Notes: generated by a model not told the origin, from the sequence alone. Positions 1-8,785 are shown, numbered from the stretch's first letter. The stretch is 13,558 nucleotides of DNA from JBKEBX01 sp047974615 (GCA_047974615.1 JBKECM010000201.1:1-13558), one strand, 5' to 3'. Program-made: numbers and translations.

Positions 1-2048
1 CCATCTAAAATATCAAAGAATTTTTCACGCATACTGAAGTAGTTATTTTCATCTTCAATTAATTCGCTATAGGCTTCAACACTCTTCTCATCTCTATTAG
101 CTACAACAAAACAAGTTATATTTCTATCATCAAGCATTTGCTTAATATCTTTAGTGTTATTTCCTTTTATAGTAGGTATATGAGGTGGTGCATCTGTGAT
201 TAAAACAAAAATATTTTTACTATTTTCATCTACATTACTTTTATATAGTAAATCTATACCATCTTCAAGAGCATCTAAAGTTGATTCCGGTATATCTCCA
301 CCAAAATAATTTGGTAGCTTAGACAGGTTACTTTTAAACTTTTCAATATCATTTGTAAAATCACAAATGATAGGCTTTTCTTTTTCATATAAATCACCAT
401 ATCCGATTAAGCCTAAATTAAAGTTAAGACCTTTTGCTTCTAAAATTTCTGAAAACTCCAAAGCTTTATTTTTTACACCTTCAATATAGAAGTCCATACT
501 ACCTGTTGTGTCAATTAAAAAAACAATATTTACTTCATCAGTGAAAGGAATGTACTCAGTATAGTCTACTTTCTTTTCTCTTACGCTACTTCTGTCAAAA
601 CTTCCACTTCTTAGTATATTTCTATTTAAGTCTTTAACTTTAACTTCAAAAATATTATTTTTATTTATCTCATAAGTTACTTCAATTTTTGATTTTTTTT
701 CTATACCAGTTATATTTACAGAGCCAATATATTTTTTTTCGTCTTCTTTATCTTGCTCCCATTGAAAAACATCAACAACAACTTCACTTGAGCCAATCAT
801 ATTTGTAAAGTTGCTATCCGTAACACTTACAGGTATTTTACTTCCAACAGGTATAAGTGGTATTAGTTCTCTTTTAAGGGTTTTTACATCAACGATAGCA
901 GAAGTACCTATAACTTGTCTTGTTATTTGACCGATATGCATTTTTGCACTATCAGTATGTATAAAATAGTTATATATTGCCGCACCCATAGCAACGCTTT
1001 TTGCAGGGTCAAGAGAGTTATAAGGCTCTTTTATATAGCCACCTACCATTCTATTTACCATAGGTATAAGTGTGCTACCCCCAACAAGAATTACTTTATT
1101 TAATTCATCTATTTTTAAGCCACTACGTTTAATGGCTTCTTCCATAATATCTCTTGTTCTATCAATATATTTTCGTATAAGTTTTTCATATTCTTCACGT
1201 GTAATTTCTATGCTTAGGTTTATAGGAACACCTTCATATACAAGAAGAGGTGAAATAACTATATCTGCTTTACTAGCATTTGAAAGTTTCTTTTTAAGAT
1301 TTTCAGCTTCATATTTTAGACGTTGTATTGTTGTTTTTCTTAAAGAATTTTCCATCGTGTTAATATCTACATTATATAAAGTATAAACCTTTTCTTTAAG
1401 CCAACTTACAAGTTCATTGTCAATATCGTCACCGCCTAAAAGCATATCTCCAACATCAGAAAGTTCTTCAAATATTTTTTCATCATCTTTTCCTATAGAT
1501 ACTTTAAGCACACAAACATCAAAAGTACCACCACCTAAATCGTACACTAAAATGTTTTGATTTTCATTATCCTTATATCCATATTCTATTGCCGCAGCAA
1601 GTGGTTCTGAAAGCAAAATAACATTTTCAAAACCTGCTAGTAATCCTGCTTCTTTTGTTTCATATATTTGTCTATCATTAAAATAAGCTGGGTGTGTAAT
1701 AACAACCTCTTTAAACTCCATATTAGCTTGTTCTTCAGCTGCATTTTTTATTACTTCAAGGATTTTTGCAGAAACATCAACAGGTGTTACTATTTTATCT
1801 CCAACAACTATTTTTTCATCAGTACCAATCAAACGTTTAACAGATAAAACTGTAGTATCGTTATATATAATTGCACCAGCCTTTGCTTCTTGCCCAATTA
1901 TCGTTTCATCTTCAAGATAATTTACAGCTGAGGGTAAAATTTCATATTCATCATCTATAATTACAACTTCAAATTCTTTATTATTTTCATTATATATTAC
2001 ACCTACAGAATTTGTTGTCCCTAAATCTATCCCTAAAAAACTCATCAT
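1..2048 (-). CDS. Hsp70-family chaperone fused to a VWA domain (3' end cut by the window edge)
   Basis: The frame is open from 2048 to base 1, giving 682 visible residues without a stop. Residues ~4-360 form an Hsp70/actin-fold ATPase: phosphate-1 motif DLGTTNS (8-14), PAYFND peptide, phosphate-2 YDLGGGTFD with D170, and adenosine motif VGGSTLIP (~321-328). Residues ~365-490 match the Hsp70 beta substrate-binding domain (LIPVGSKIP, then an LGxxxIxGI-like GSVNITGI strand). The usual helical lid is absent. A VWA domain starts at ~504, with a MIDAS-type IDTTGSM (D513) and ITDAPPH (D619), and reaches the edge. ATPase residues look intact, so I infer an active chaperone; the VWA may bind a metal-dependent partner. 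It is the last visible gene of a minus-strand operon. The ribosome site AAGGGGTG overlaps the upstream stop codon. Two adjacent ATGs (2048 and 2045) fit it equally well. There is no signal peptide, so it is probably cytosolic. The family calls are firm; the role is unknown. Confidence 0.93.
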   Translation of the reverse strand, partial: MMSFLGIDLGTTNSVGVIYNENNKEFEVVIIDDEYEILPSAVNYLEDETIIGQEAKAGAIIYNDTTVLSVKRLIGTDEKIVVGDKIVTPVDVSAKILEVIKNAAEEQANMEFKEVVITHPAYFNDRQIYETKEAGLLAGFENVILLSEPLAAAIEYGYKDNENQNILVYDLGGGTFDVCVLKVSIGKDDEKIFEELSDVGDMLLGGDDIDNELVSWLKEKVYTLYNVDINTMENSLRKTTIQRLKYEAENLKKKLSNASKADIVISPLLVYEGVPINLSIEITREEYEKLIRKYIDRTRDIMEEAIKRSGLKIDELNKVILVGGSTLIPMVNRMVGGYIKEPYNSLDPAKSVAMGAAIYNYFIHTDSAKMHIGQITRQVIGTSAIVDVKTLKRELIPLIPVGSKIPVSVTDSNFTNMIGSSEVVVDVFQWEQDKEDEKKYIGSVNITGIEKKSKIEVTYEINKNNIFEVKVKDLNRNILRSGSFDRSSVREKKVDYTEYIPFTDEVNIVFLIDTTGSMDFYIEGVKNKALEFSEILEAKGLNFNLGLIGYGDLYEKEKPIICDFTNDIEKFKSNLSKLPNYFGGDIPESTLDALEDGIDLLYKSNVDENSKNIFVLITDAPPHIPTIKGNNTKDIKQMLDDRNITCFVVANRDEKSVEAYSELIEDENNYFSMREKFFDILD

Positions 2049-2057
2049 TAGCACCCC

Positions 2058-3473
2058 TTATATTTTAATTTTAAAAATTTCATTATAATCTGTTTTAGTA
2101 TAAATATCTCCAAAACCCAAATCTTCGACATATAGATTAAATACATTTTCTTCTAATTTCCCATTAAATTTTAATTTTAATGTACCCTTACTTCTATTTT
2201 TAAAATAAGTAATATTTATATCACAAAGTAAAGTTAAATCACCTTTTTCCCATTTATATAATGGTAAAACTAGAGCATCTTCTATATATTGATTTATAAA
2301 AAGTTTAAGCTCAAAATTTACTAAAGACTTACTGAAAATCGGTATAAAATCCTTATCAAAAAATCCAAAAGCTATATCATTTTTCAAGTTTTTAACATTA
2401 AATTTTTCTTCAACTTCAAGAGAAAGTTTCAATTTATTTTTAGTATAAAAATAGTTTAATGCACTATTCAGAAAAAAATCTTCTTTATGAAAAGATATAT
2501 TACCAAAAATATTTTTAAATAAATTTTCAATAAACTTAAATCTAGTTCCATAGCCTACACATATATATTTATAATCTGTATCTTTAAAAGAAACATCACT
2601 TAAAGCTTTATTAAAAAAAGAAATTTCTTTTTCGATTAAATTAAGTATATATTCATATTTTATAGTTACAGCAAAAGGAGGTGTGACAAAATCATAATAT
2701 ACCTTAACATCTTTCTTTTTATTATAACTATTTAAAAACTTATTTTTATTTTCTCGTACAAGTTGTGAAATTTTTTCTTGTTCAAAGTCTTCAAAGGAAT
2801 AATCATCAACACTTTCTTCATATGCGATAGAAAGCATTTTATAAAATTCACTATCAATATTACCTAAGGAAATATCATCGAATATTTTTACTTTATGTAA
2901 GGAAACTTCATCTAAATTTCTTTGTATAAAATAAATTCCCATACTAGTATGTGATAAATCAATTATAACATATTTTTCACTTAAAGTTTCTTTATTGTAA
3001 AAAAAAGTTAAAATATTTTCTAAAAAAATTCCTTTTTTGATTAATGAATTTTTAGAAACAACTTTTTCTAAATTTTTTCTATAATCAATTTCTCCATATT
3101 TAAATAGAAATATAACTTCAAAAAAATCTATTTTCGGGTCTAATCCTTTTAAAAATTTAAGAATATAGTCAATATATAAGCTTGCTATTTCAGTACCGGA
3201 AAAAGTACCACATTCAAGATTAAATGTTTCATCTTTTTCTATTAACTTTTGAACGTTATCAAAAAGTACACCCTTTGAATATTGTTTTTCATTTTTTGCA
3301 TACTCACCAAAAAGGAACTCATTTTGCTCAAAAGAGTAAAAAATACACGATAAAAAAGATTTTTCACCATATCCACCTGAAAAATCTAAGTAAATTTCTT
3401 TATTATCTCTTAAAAAAGAAACTTTTGTACTATATTCACCTATATCAATTACAATTTTTAATATATTATTCAA
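2058..3473 (-). CDS. Degenerate Hsp70-like (actin-fold) protein
   Basis: This 471-residue protein has the Hsp70 plan in eroded form. Phosphate-1 reads VIDIGEYSTK (8-17), phosphate-2 reads IIDLSHTSMG (170-179) where Hsp70 has a DLGGGTFD-type loop, and the adenosine motif reads VGYGTRFKFIENL (306-318) where Hsp70 has VGGxxxxP. Residues ~370-465 recall the beta substrate domain (an IPIF strand followed by beta strands), with no lid after it. The lost glycines suggest weak or no ATP hydrolysis, so a regulatory pseudo-chaperone paired with the downstream Hsp70-VWA protein is likely. This is inference. The start is TTG, supported by AAGGTGA just upstream and by the absence of another start before the phosphate-1 motif. 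It lies 9 bases after the GrpE-like gene, and its stop overlaps the next gene's ribosome site. It may belong to an Hsp70-like domain-of-unknown-function family (DUF5716-like), which I could not check. Confidence 0.85.
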   Translation of the reverse strand: MNNILKIVIDIGEYSTKVSFLRDNKEIYLDFSGGYGEKSFLSCIFYSFEQNEFLFGEYAKNEKQYSKGVLFDNVQKLIEKDETFNLECGTFSGTEIASLYIDYILKFLKGLDPKIDFFEVIFLFKYGEIDYRKNLEKVVSKNSLIKKGIFLENILTFFYNKETLSEKYVIIDLSHTSMGIYFIQRNLDEVSLHKVKIFDDISLGNIDSEFYKMLSIAYEESVDDYSFEDFEQEKISQLVRENKNKFLNSYNKKKDVKVYYDFVTPPFAVTIKYEYILNLIEKEISFFNKALSDVSFKDTDYKYICVGYGTRFKFIENLFKNIFGNISFHKEDFFLNSALNYFYTKNKLKLSLEVEEKFNVKNLKNDIAFGFFDKDFIPIFSKSLVNFELKLFINQYIEDALVLPLYKWEKGDLTLLCDINITYFKNRSKGTLKLKFNGKLEENVFNLYVEDLGFGDIYTKTDYNEIFKIKI

Positions 3474-3482
3474 ACAATCACC

Positions 3483-4940
3483 TTATTTAGTACAAACAAT
3501 AACTCGAGCAGGTTGTATTACACGATTATCTATTTTATATCCGTTATAAACTATTCGTATAATTTCGCCAACTGCAAAATCTTCATCAACAACTACATTT
3601 TCAACGATATGTAACTTACTATTAAATCTATCACCCTTATTAGGTAAGAATATTTCAATATTTATTACCTTAAGTGCATTAACTAAATCAAAATGTAGCA
3701 TTTCAAGATTTTTAGCAAAACTTTCATTTTCTTTAAGTAAATCGTTAATAGTCAAATATACCACTTCTTCAATAGTTGCTATTTCTTTGATATAAATTTT
3801 TTCAATAAAATATTCTGTATCATCATTATTTTTAATAATTTTATCAAGTTCTTTAAGTAAAATATCTCTTTTAATAATAAGAGTTTCACATATTGCGACT
3901 TGATTTTTTTTATCTTCACTTACATTATTGTTTAAAAAATTTTGAATTAAGTGTATACTTTGATTTACACTAATTACAAGCATTTTTTGTTCATCATTTA
4001 GGTCATAAAACTCTTTATAGTTTGCTAGAAAAAATTGAATTACATTTTTTGCAGAATTAACTGTATTATTAAATTGTTTTCTATCTAAATTTGCAACGCC
4101 TTGCTCATAAAGTGTTTTAAACATCTCAAAATCTATGTTATCAACCACAATTTTTACTTTAGCTTCAATCATTAAAAAAGAGTCTAATAAACTTTCCAAT
4201 TTTTTGATATTGTCGAGAATTTTACAAGCTAAGGCTCTAACTTCTGGTTTCTCAAGATTTAATGAATTAACAAGATTATGTTTTATTTTTGTAACGCCAA
4301 TACTTGTATATTTAAGACAGTTTTCAAAATCAGCTAAAACACTTGAAAATATTTCATCATCAAGAGTTTTTACACATTCACCAAGTAAAATTACATAGCT
4401 TTCATATGAACCTTCAGTAGAAATCTTATGAACTTCACGTTCTAAAGCCATTAAAACATTACTGCTAAAAAAAAGTGAAACTAAATTTTTATTATTAAAA
4501 TAACTTTTGTACCCATTTATATTTTCTAATAAACCATTAAAAAAAGTTTCAATTATTTCATTCTTTTTTGAAATATTAGCAGTTATATTTTCAGGTAACA
4601 TTAATTTATCTATGTTGCTTTTAATATTTTTTAAATAGTCAAAATCATCAACAATATCTCTTGTAGTTATAGACTCCTCTATTTGTAGTAAAACTTCAAA
4701 GTCATTATAAATATTATCAATATATTTTTTAATCTTTATAAACAAATAATTACTATATTTATTGTAAATTTGCGACTTATAAGAAAAGTCTACAGAATCA
4801 AAAAATATTCTTCTTAAAACAGTCATCTTAATATTTAAAACATTTTCTAACTGTTCGTTATAGATATAATTAAATAATTCTAAACTTAAATCGTACTCGC
4901 TTATATCAAGCTTAAATTTTTCAAAATTATAGATATACAT
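3483..4940 (-). CDS. Long helical protein with C-terminal GrpE-type head domain
   Basis: The protein has 485 residues. Residues ~430-484 follow the GrpE beta-head pattern closely: GDRFNSKLH (like GxxFDPxLHEAV), an acidic turn VDEDFAVGEI, then YNGYKIDNRVIQPARVIV (like GYxLxxRVLRPAxVxV). In GrpE this head contacts the Hsp70 ATPase domain and drives ADP release. The preceding ~420 residues are helical and rich in charged and leucine/isoleucine residues, with likely coiled-coil stretches. That is over twice the usual length of a GrpE (~180-200 residues). The two Hsp70-like genes follow directly, so I infer that it serves as their dedicated exchange factor and perhaps dimeric scaffold. ATG 4940 has only a weak AGAG ribosome site, 12 bases after the previous stop, so translational coupling is probable. 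I see no catalytic motif. The GrpE-head call is strong; the function of the extension is unknown. Confidence 0.85.
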   Translation of the reverse strand: MYIYNFEKFKLDISEYDLSLELFNYIYNEQLENVLNIKMTVLRRIFFDSVDFSYKSQIYNKYSNYLFIKIKKYIDNIYNDFEVLLQIEESITTRDIVDDFDYLKNIKSNIDKLMLPENITANISKKNEIIETFFNGLLENINGYKSYFNNKNLVSLFFSSNVLMALEREVHKISTEGSYESYVILLGECVKTLDDEIFSSVLADFENCLKYTSIGVTKIKHNLVNSLNLEKPEVRALACKILDNIKKLESLLDSFLMIEAKVKIVVDNIDFEMFKTLYEQGVANLDRKQFNNTVNSAKNVIQFFLANYKEFYDLNDEQKMLVISVNQSIHLIQNFLNNNVSEDKKNQVAICETLIIKRDILLKELDKIIKNNDDTEYFIEKIYIKEIATIEEVVYLTINDLLKENESFAKNLEMLHFDLVNALKVINIEIFLPNKGDRFNSKLHIVENVVVDEDFAVGEIIRIVYNGYKIDNRVIQPARVIVCTK

Positions 4941-4952
4941 ACAATACTCTAG

Positions 4953-7568
4953 TTATAAAATAATATAACTATTTTCCTCCTCATTAATTAGCCATTCAAT
5001 TTCTTTTTCAAGTAAGTCATATTTATGCAAACTTTCATATACAAGTGCATTATTCACTTTATAAAACACATCGGTTTTTTCAGAAACAAACTTATTTTGA
5101 TTTTTATAACTTTTTTCTTCTAAAAGTTCATTATAAGTATTATAAATACTATAACTTATTAATTCTCCATAAAAAAATACAGAAGTATAATAATATATAC
5201 CAAAACCTAAATAATCCAGTGCTTCATATTTTTCTTTGATTTTTATATAAAGTTCTTCCTCATATTTTTGTATATATATTACACTATGATTATGATTTAT
5301 AAAGTCATTATTATCACAATATGATAATTCTTTCATAAACGGAAAAACAACATTATGTTTTTCACATAGACTAATAGATTTCTCAACTATCAGCTCGCTT
5401 AAATCAGTTTTATTATATACGTAAAGCTTACTTAAAGCAATGGATAAATATTCTAAATTATATTCAACGTAAAATTTCTCTAAAGTAGTAATTAAATCAT
5501 AGGGTACAAATAAACTATTAACCAAAATTTCATATGTCAAATATTCACATACTATATTAATGTGTTCCTTATCACAACAATCTTTTAAGACTCTAATAAA
5601 AAAATTCATCTCTTTTGTATTACTGCTAAAAACTTTTTTATTTACATAAGTATCTAAAACCTTATTAATTAAATTATTTCTTAATTCTGTATCATTAGCA
5701 TATTTATATAAGGTTTTATATTCTTTGATTGTACCTTTGTAGTATTTTACGATATAATTTAAAGTATCGCTATTATAATAATTTTTTAACAGTAATTCAA
5801 AACACTGTACACTTACATCAACGGTGCTATATTCATTTATAATAGAAGAAATATAGTCAAATATAGTTTGTTTCTCAAGAACATCGTAAAACTTTTTAAT
5901 AAGTTCAAAAGCCTCATCAATATCTCTACCCTTTATCTTTGATTCGATTAAAATTTTACATAAATCACTATTAACAATTTCAATTTCATTTAAATAATTT
6001 AATGAACTATTTATATTATTTCCTTGTAAATGATATACACCTAAAATATTTTTAAATAAATTTTCATATTTTTTAGCCAAATTAATTTTTAAAACATCTT
6101 CATAAATATTTATATCATAATTTTTATTTTCTAAATTTTTTAAAGCTAAACTTAAAACAATAAAATCGTTTTTCTTGTTTTTATTATAGAAATATTCATA
6201 CAGTTTGTAATTATCCCCTTCTATATATGGTGATAAATCAAAATCTACATTTAAAATATTTTTCTTACCCAAATCAAAAAACATTATATCAAAATTATCA
6301 TTAAGTGCATAGATATCTGTGATTTTTTCTGTAGTAAAATAAATATCACCTTCTTTAAAACATTTACTTTTAAGCCAAAGTACTTTAACTTTATTTTCAT
6401 CTTTACCATAAAAATTAATTTTATACTTAAATAGATATTCTAAAAGTAAGTTTTCTATAAAAATAATATTATCTTCACTCAATTTTTCATAGTGATTAAT
6501 TAAAATATAATTATATATGTTTAAATATTCTTTATCAATACAATTTTTTTGTAATGCTTTATAACCAAAATCAAAAATATCTTCTTTATATATAACTTCT
6601 AAATTACTATATTTACTATAGGACGAAATTATAAAATAAATATATGCTAAAGATTTCTTTGACAAATTTTGAATTTTTAAAAAGTCTAAAATTGTATTAT
6701 ATGATATCTCCTTATACTCAAACATTGTGAAAGCTTCAATTAGAACTACATTTAAACCTTTAAGATTTATTTGTTTACTATAAGCAGTAATAAAAAGTTT
6801 ATATTCGTCATCACTATAGGTTTTATGTGTATATAAAATTTCTTTAACAAGTATTTTTAAAACATTTACATTTAAGGTTTTATTATAAATTTTATATAAT
6901 AAATTAATATCTTTTATACCGTTATCGTTTTCAGATGCAAAAAATAAATTTAATATGTTATATATCTCTATTTTATGATTAATTGACCATTTTATATATT
7001 TAACTAAAAGTTTTTCACAACCATTAATATCACCTTTTTTCAAATATTCTCCAAAGATATAAAATAAATAAGGACTATTTACACCTTTTTCATAAGCTAA
7101 AATAAGATATTTTTGCAAATTTGGGTAGTCCTCTATATATAAAAAATAACTACATACATAAATAAATGCCTTAGAATCATTGACTGCTAGTTTTAATAGC
7201 TCTTTTAAAAATTTTTCGCTATTTTCTGCCTTTGAAACTGATTTAGTAAATAAATAAAATAAATAATATTCATCTTTAGTTAATTTATAACTATTTTTAT
7301 AAAAATTTTTATTATTTTCAAAAAAAACATTGTTTATAGTACCTTCATAAAAATCTAAAACACTTTGAAAAGCATTTGAAACTTCGATATTATATAATTC
7401 TTTGTTAGCAACGAAAATAATTCTTTTTAAAGAATTTTTAATGTTTTCATCTTTATTTAAAACATAACTTAAAAATCCAAAGTTTAAAACTAACTTTAGA
7501 TGTTTCTCTGTTCTATTTTTATCAAATAATTCAAGTTCCTTTTTAAATTTTTCTTGAAAGGTTAACAT
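4953..7568 (-). CDS. Large helical-repeat (TPR-like solenoid) protein
   Basis: This 871-residue protein appears all-helical, with repeated short amphipathic helix pairs rich in Tyr, Leu, Asn and Lys (for example FIYVCSYFLYIEDYPNLQKY and SPYLFYIFGEYLKKGD). This suggests degenerate TPR/solenoid repeats throughout. I see no enzyme motif, signal peptide or membrane segment. Its ATG follows the upstream gene's TAG with no intervening base and in the same frame, and only a poor GTGGG ribosome site precedes it. Translation is therefore probably coupled. The two proteins may be halves of what is a single polypeptide elsewhere: Clostridia encode ~1,200-residue proteins with an N-terminal beta domain followed by helical repeats (DUF5717-like) near Hsp70-like genes. 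That comparison is from memory and unverified. In an Hsp70 operon, a solenoid could act as scaffold, J-like recruiter or client binder. The specific function is unknown. Confidence 0.8.
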   Translation of the reverse strand: MLTFQEKFKKELELFDKNRTEKHLKLVLNFGFLSYVLNKDENIKNSLKRIIFVANKELYNIEVSNAFQSVLDFYEGTINNVFFENNKNFYKNSYKLTKDEYYLFYLFTKSVSKAENSEKFLKELLKLAVNDSKAFIYVCSYFLYIEDYPNLQKYLILAYEKGVNSPYLFYIFGEYLKKGDINGCEKLLVKYIKWSINHKIEIYNILNLFFASENDNGIKDINLLYKIYNKTLNVNVLKILVKEILYTHKTYSDDEYKLFITAYSKQINLKGLNVVLIEAFTMFEYKEISYNTILDFLKIQNLSKKSLAYIYFIISSYSKYSNLEVIYKEDIFDFGYKALQKNCIDKEYLNIYNYILINHYEKLSEDNIIFIENLLLEYLFKYKINFYGKDENKVKVLWLKSKCFKEGDIYFTTEKITDIYALNDNFDIMFFDLGKKNILNVDFDLSPYIEGDNYKLYEYFYNKNKKNDFIVLSLALKNLENKNYDINIYEDVLKINLAKKYENLFKNILGVYHLQGNNINSSLNYLNEIEIVNSDLCKILIESKIKGRDIDEAFELIKKFYDVLEKQTIFDYISSIINEYSTVDVSVQCFELLLKNYYNSDTLNYIVKYYKGTIKEYKTLYKYANDTELRNNLINKVLDTYVNKKVFSSNTKEMNFFIRVLKDCCDKEHINIVCEYLTYEILVNSLFVPYDLITTLEKFYVEYNLEYLSIALSKLYVYNKTDLSELIVEKSISLCEKHNVVFPFMKELSYCDNNDFINHNHSVIYIQKYEEELYIKIKEKYEALDYLGFGIYYYTSVFFYGELISYSIYNTYNELLEEKSYKNQNKFVSEKTDVFYKVNNALVYESLHKYDLLEKEIEWLINEEENSYIIL

Positions 7569-8717
7569 CTATTTACCCACTTTTTGTAGTAATATTTTAT
7601 AGTTATAGGATTTTGATATTTTTTTATAACCAATATTATATTCATATATTAATTCACATAAAATATAAGGTTTTCTATTTAATTTAAAAAAAGTTCGTTG
7701 TAAAGCATTTAAGGAAATTTTTAAGTCGTATAAAATTTCTTTACCTCTTTTTACAGTAATTATATCAGGTACAGTCAAATAACTTACTGTACTTTTCAAT
7801 GATAAATCAATATCTTTATTAGTATTATTTTTAATATATAATTGAAAACTATCCCCATCATACAAAATTCTATTTTCAAAACTAATTATAAAATCTTGTT
7901 TTTTAACAAAAACCAACTTTATCTTTTCATCACCTATTTTTACATAAATAAAATCTCGAATACTTTTAATTTTATTAAAATCAATTATAGCTTTTAGAAA
8001 GTATTTATTATCATTAAAATCATTAGAAAAAACAACATTTTTATCTAAAGATACAAAAGCAGTATTACCAATTAAATGTATTTCTTCTTCAATATAACCA
8101 TTTGTAATTTCTAAAGGTATATCTATAACCATAACCCCATCTTTTTCGTAAAAAATCAGCTCTTTTTCAGAAAAATAAATTTTAGTTTTTTCTTTAACTT
8201 TAGTAGCTACAAAAAAATTTTCTATAAGTCTATCTTCTTTTGTATCTTCCAAAAAAAGATTATAAAAATTAAAAAAGTCCATATTATACTTATATAACCA
8301 TTCTTTAAAATCATAATCAAAAAAATTTTCTGTCACAAGCTTTTTATTTTTTAAGTATTCCTCATAAACTTGATTAATGTTAAAAATTATTTTATTATTA
8401 AGAAAAAATTCATTTTCTTTTTTTAAATATGATATTTCAATACCATATACATCAGATTTATTGTGTATAAAAATTTTTTCTTTAAAACTTTTATTTTTTT
8501 CTACAACCGTAAATGGCACATTTGTAGTTGTATTTGGTAAAAGCTCGACTTCCTTAGCAATTAAAATTTTTCCACTAGTTAATATTGAAACTTTTATAAT
8601 ATCTTCAAAATGGTTAATAAGACCAATAGTTCCTTGTTCTTCACATTCCAAATAGATATAGTCAGAAACTATATCTATCGTTGTCTTATCAAATTTAAAG
8701 TTAAGTTCCCTAAACAT
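7569..8717 (-). CDS. Beta-sandwich-rich protein of unknown function, first gene of the chaperone operon
   Basis: I do not recognise this 382-residue protein as a named enzyme. Residues ~1-110 and ~185-382 alternate short hydrophobic and charged strands, as in stacked Ig-like beta-sandwich domains. A helical, aromatic-rich insert lies at ~115-170 (KEWLYKYNMDFFNFYNLFLE). There is no signal peptide, lipobox or membrane segment, so it is probably cytosolic. ATG 8717 lies about 33 bases below the predicted transcription start. AAGGG sits almost against the start and GGGG lies 12 bases upstream, so the ribosome site is not ideal, but no better in-frame start exists. It ends ...KVGK and TAG, then runs directly into the next gene's ATG in the same frame. 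I infer that it works with that solenoid protein, perhaps as its detached N-terminal half. Confidence 0.78.
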   Translation of the reverse strand: MFRELNFKFDKTTIDIVSDYIYLECEEQGTIGLINHFEDIIKVSILTSGKILIAKEVELLPNTTTNVPFTVVEKNKSFKEKIFIHNKSDVYGIEISYLKKENEFFLNNKIIFNINQVYEEYLKNKKLVTENFFDYDFKEWLYKYNMDFFNFYNLFLEDTKEDRLIENFFVATKVKEKTKIYFSEKELIFYEKDGVMVIDIPLEITNGYIEEEIHLIGNTAFVSLDKNVVFSNDFNDNKYFLKAIIDFNKIKSIRDFIYVKIGDEKIKLVFVKKQDFIISFENRILYDGDSFQLYIKNNTNKDIDLSLKSTVSYLTVPDIITVKRGKEILYDLKISLNALQRTFFKLNRKPYILCELIYEYNIGYKKISKSYNYKILLQKVGK

Positions 8718-8756
8718 ACCCTTACATTACCCCAAGAAAAGTATTTTTTATTATTA

Positions 8757-8785
8757 ATTATATCAACTTCATATAAATTTAGCAA
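8757..8785 (-). promoter_or_regulatory. Promoter of the Hsp70-VWA operon
   Basis: Read on the minus strand, TTGCTA (8785-8780) and a perfect TATAAT (8762-8757) are separated by exactly 17 bases, a good sigma-A match. Transcription would begin near 8750, giving a leader of about 33 bases before ATG 8717. I see no CIRCE-type (TTAGCACTC-N9-GAGTGCTAA) heat-shock operator and no internal promoter as good as this one between the five genes. Confidence 0.72.

Noticed and set aside
915..1386. Two plus-strand open frames of 62 and 104 residues
   Set aside because: They lie antisense inside the ATPase domain of the Hsp70-VWA gene, lack ribosome sites, and their sequence is the shadow of a well-conserved coding frame.
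3224..5239. Plus-strand open frames at 3224-3490, 4135-4398 and 5045-5239
   Set aside because: All are antisense to the recognised minus-strand operon genes, have low-complexity composition and lack ribosome sites.
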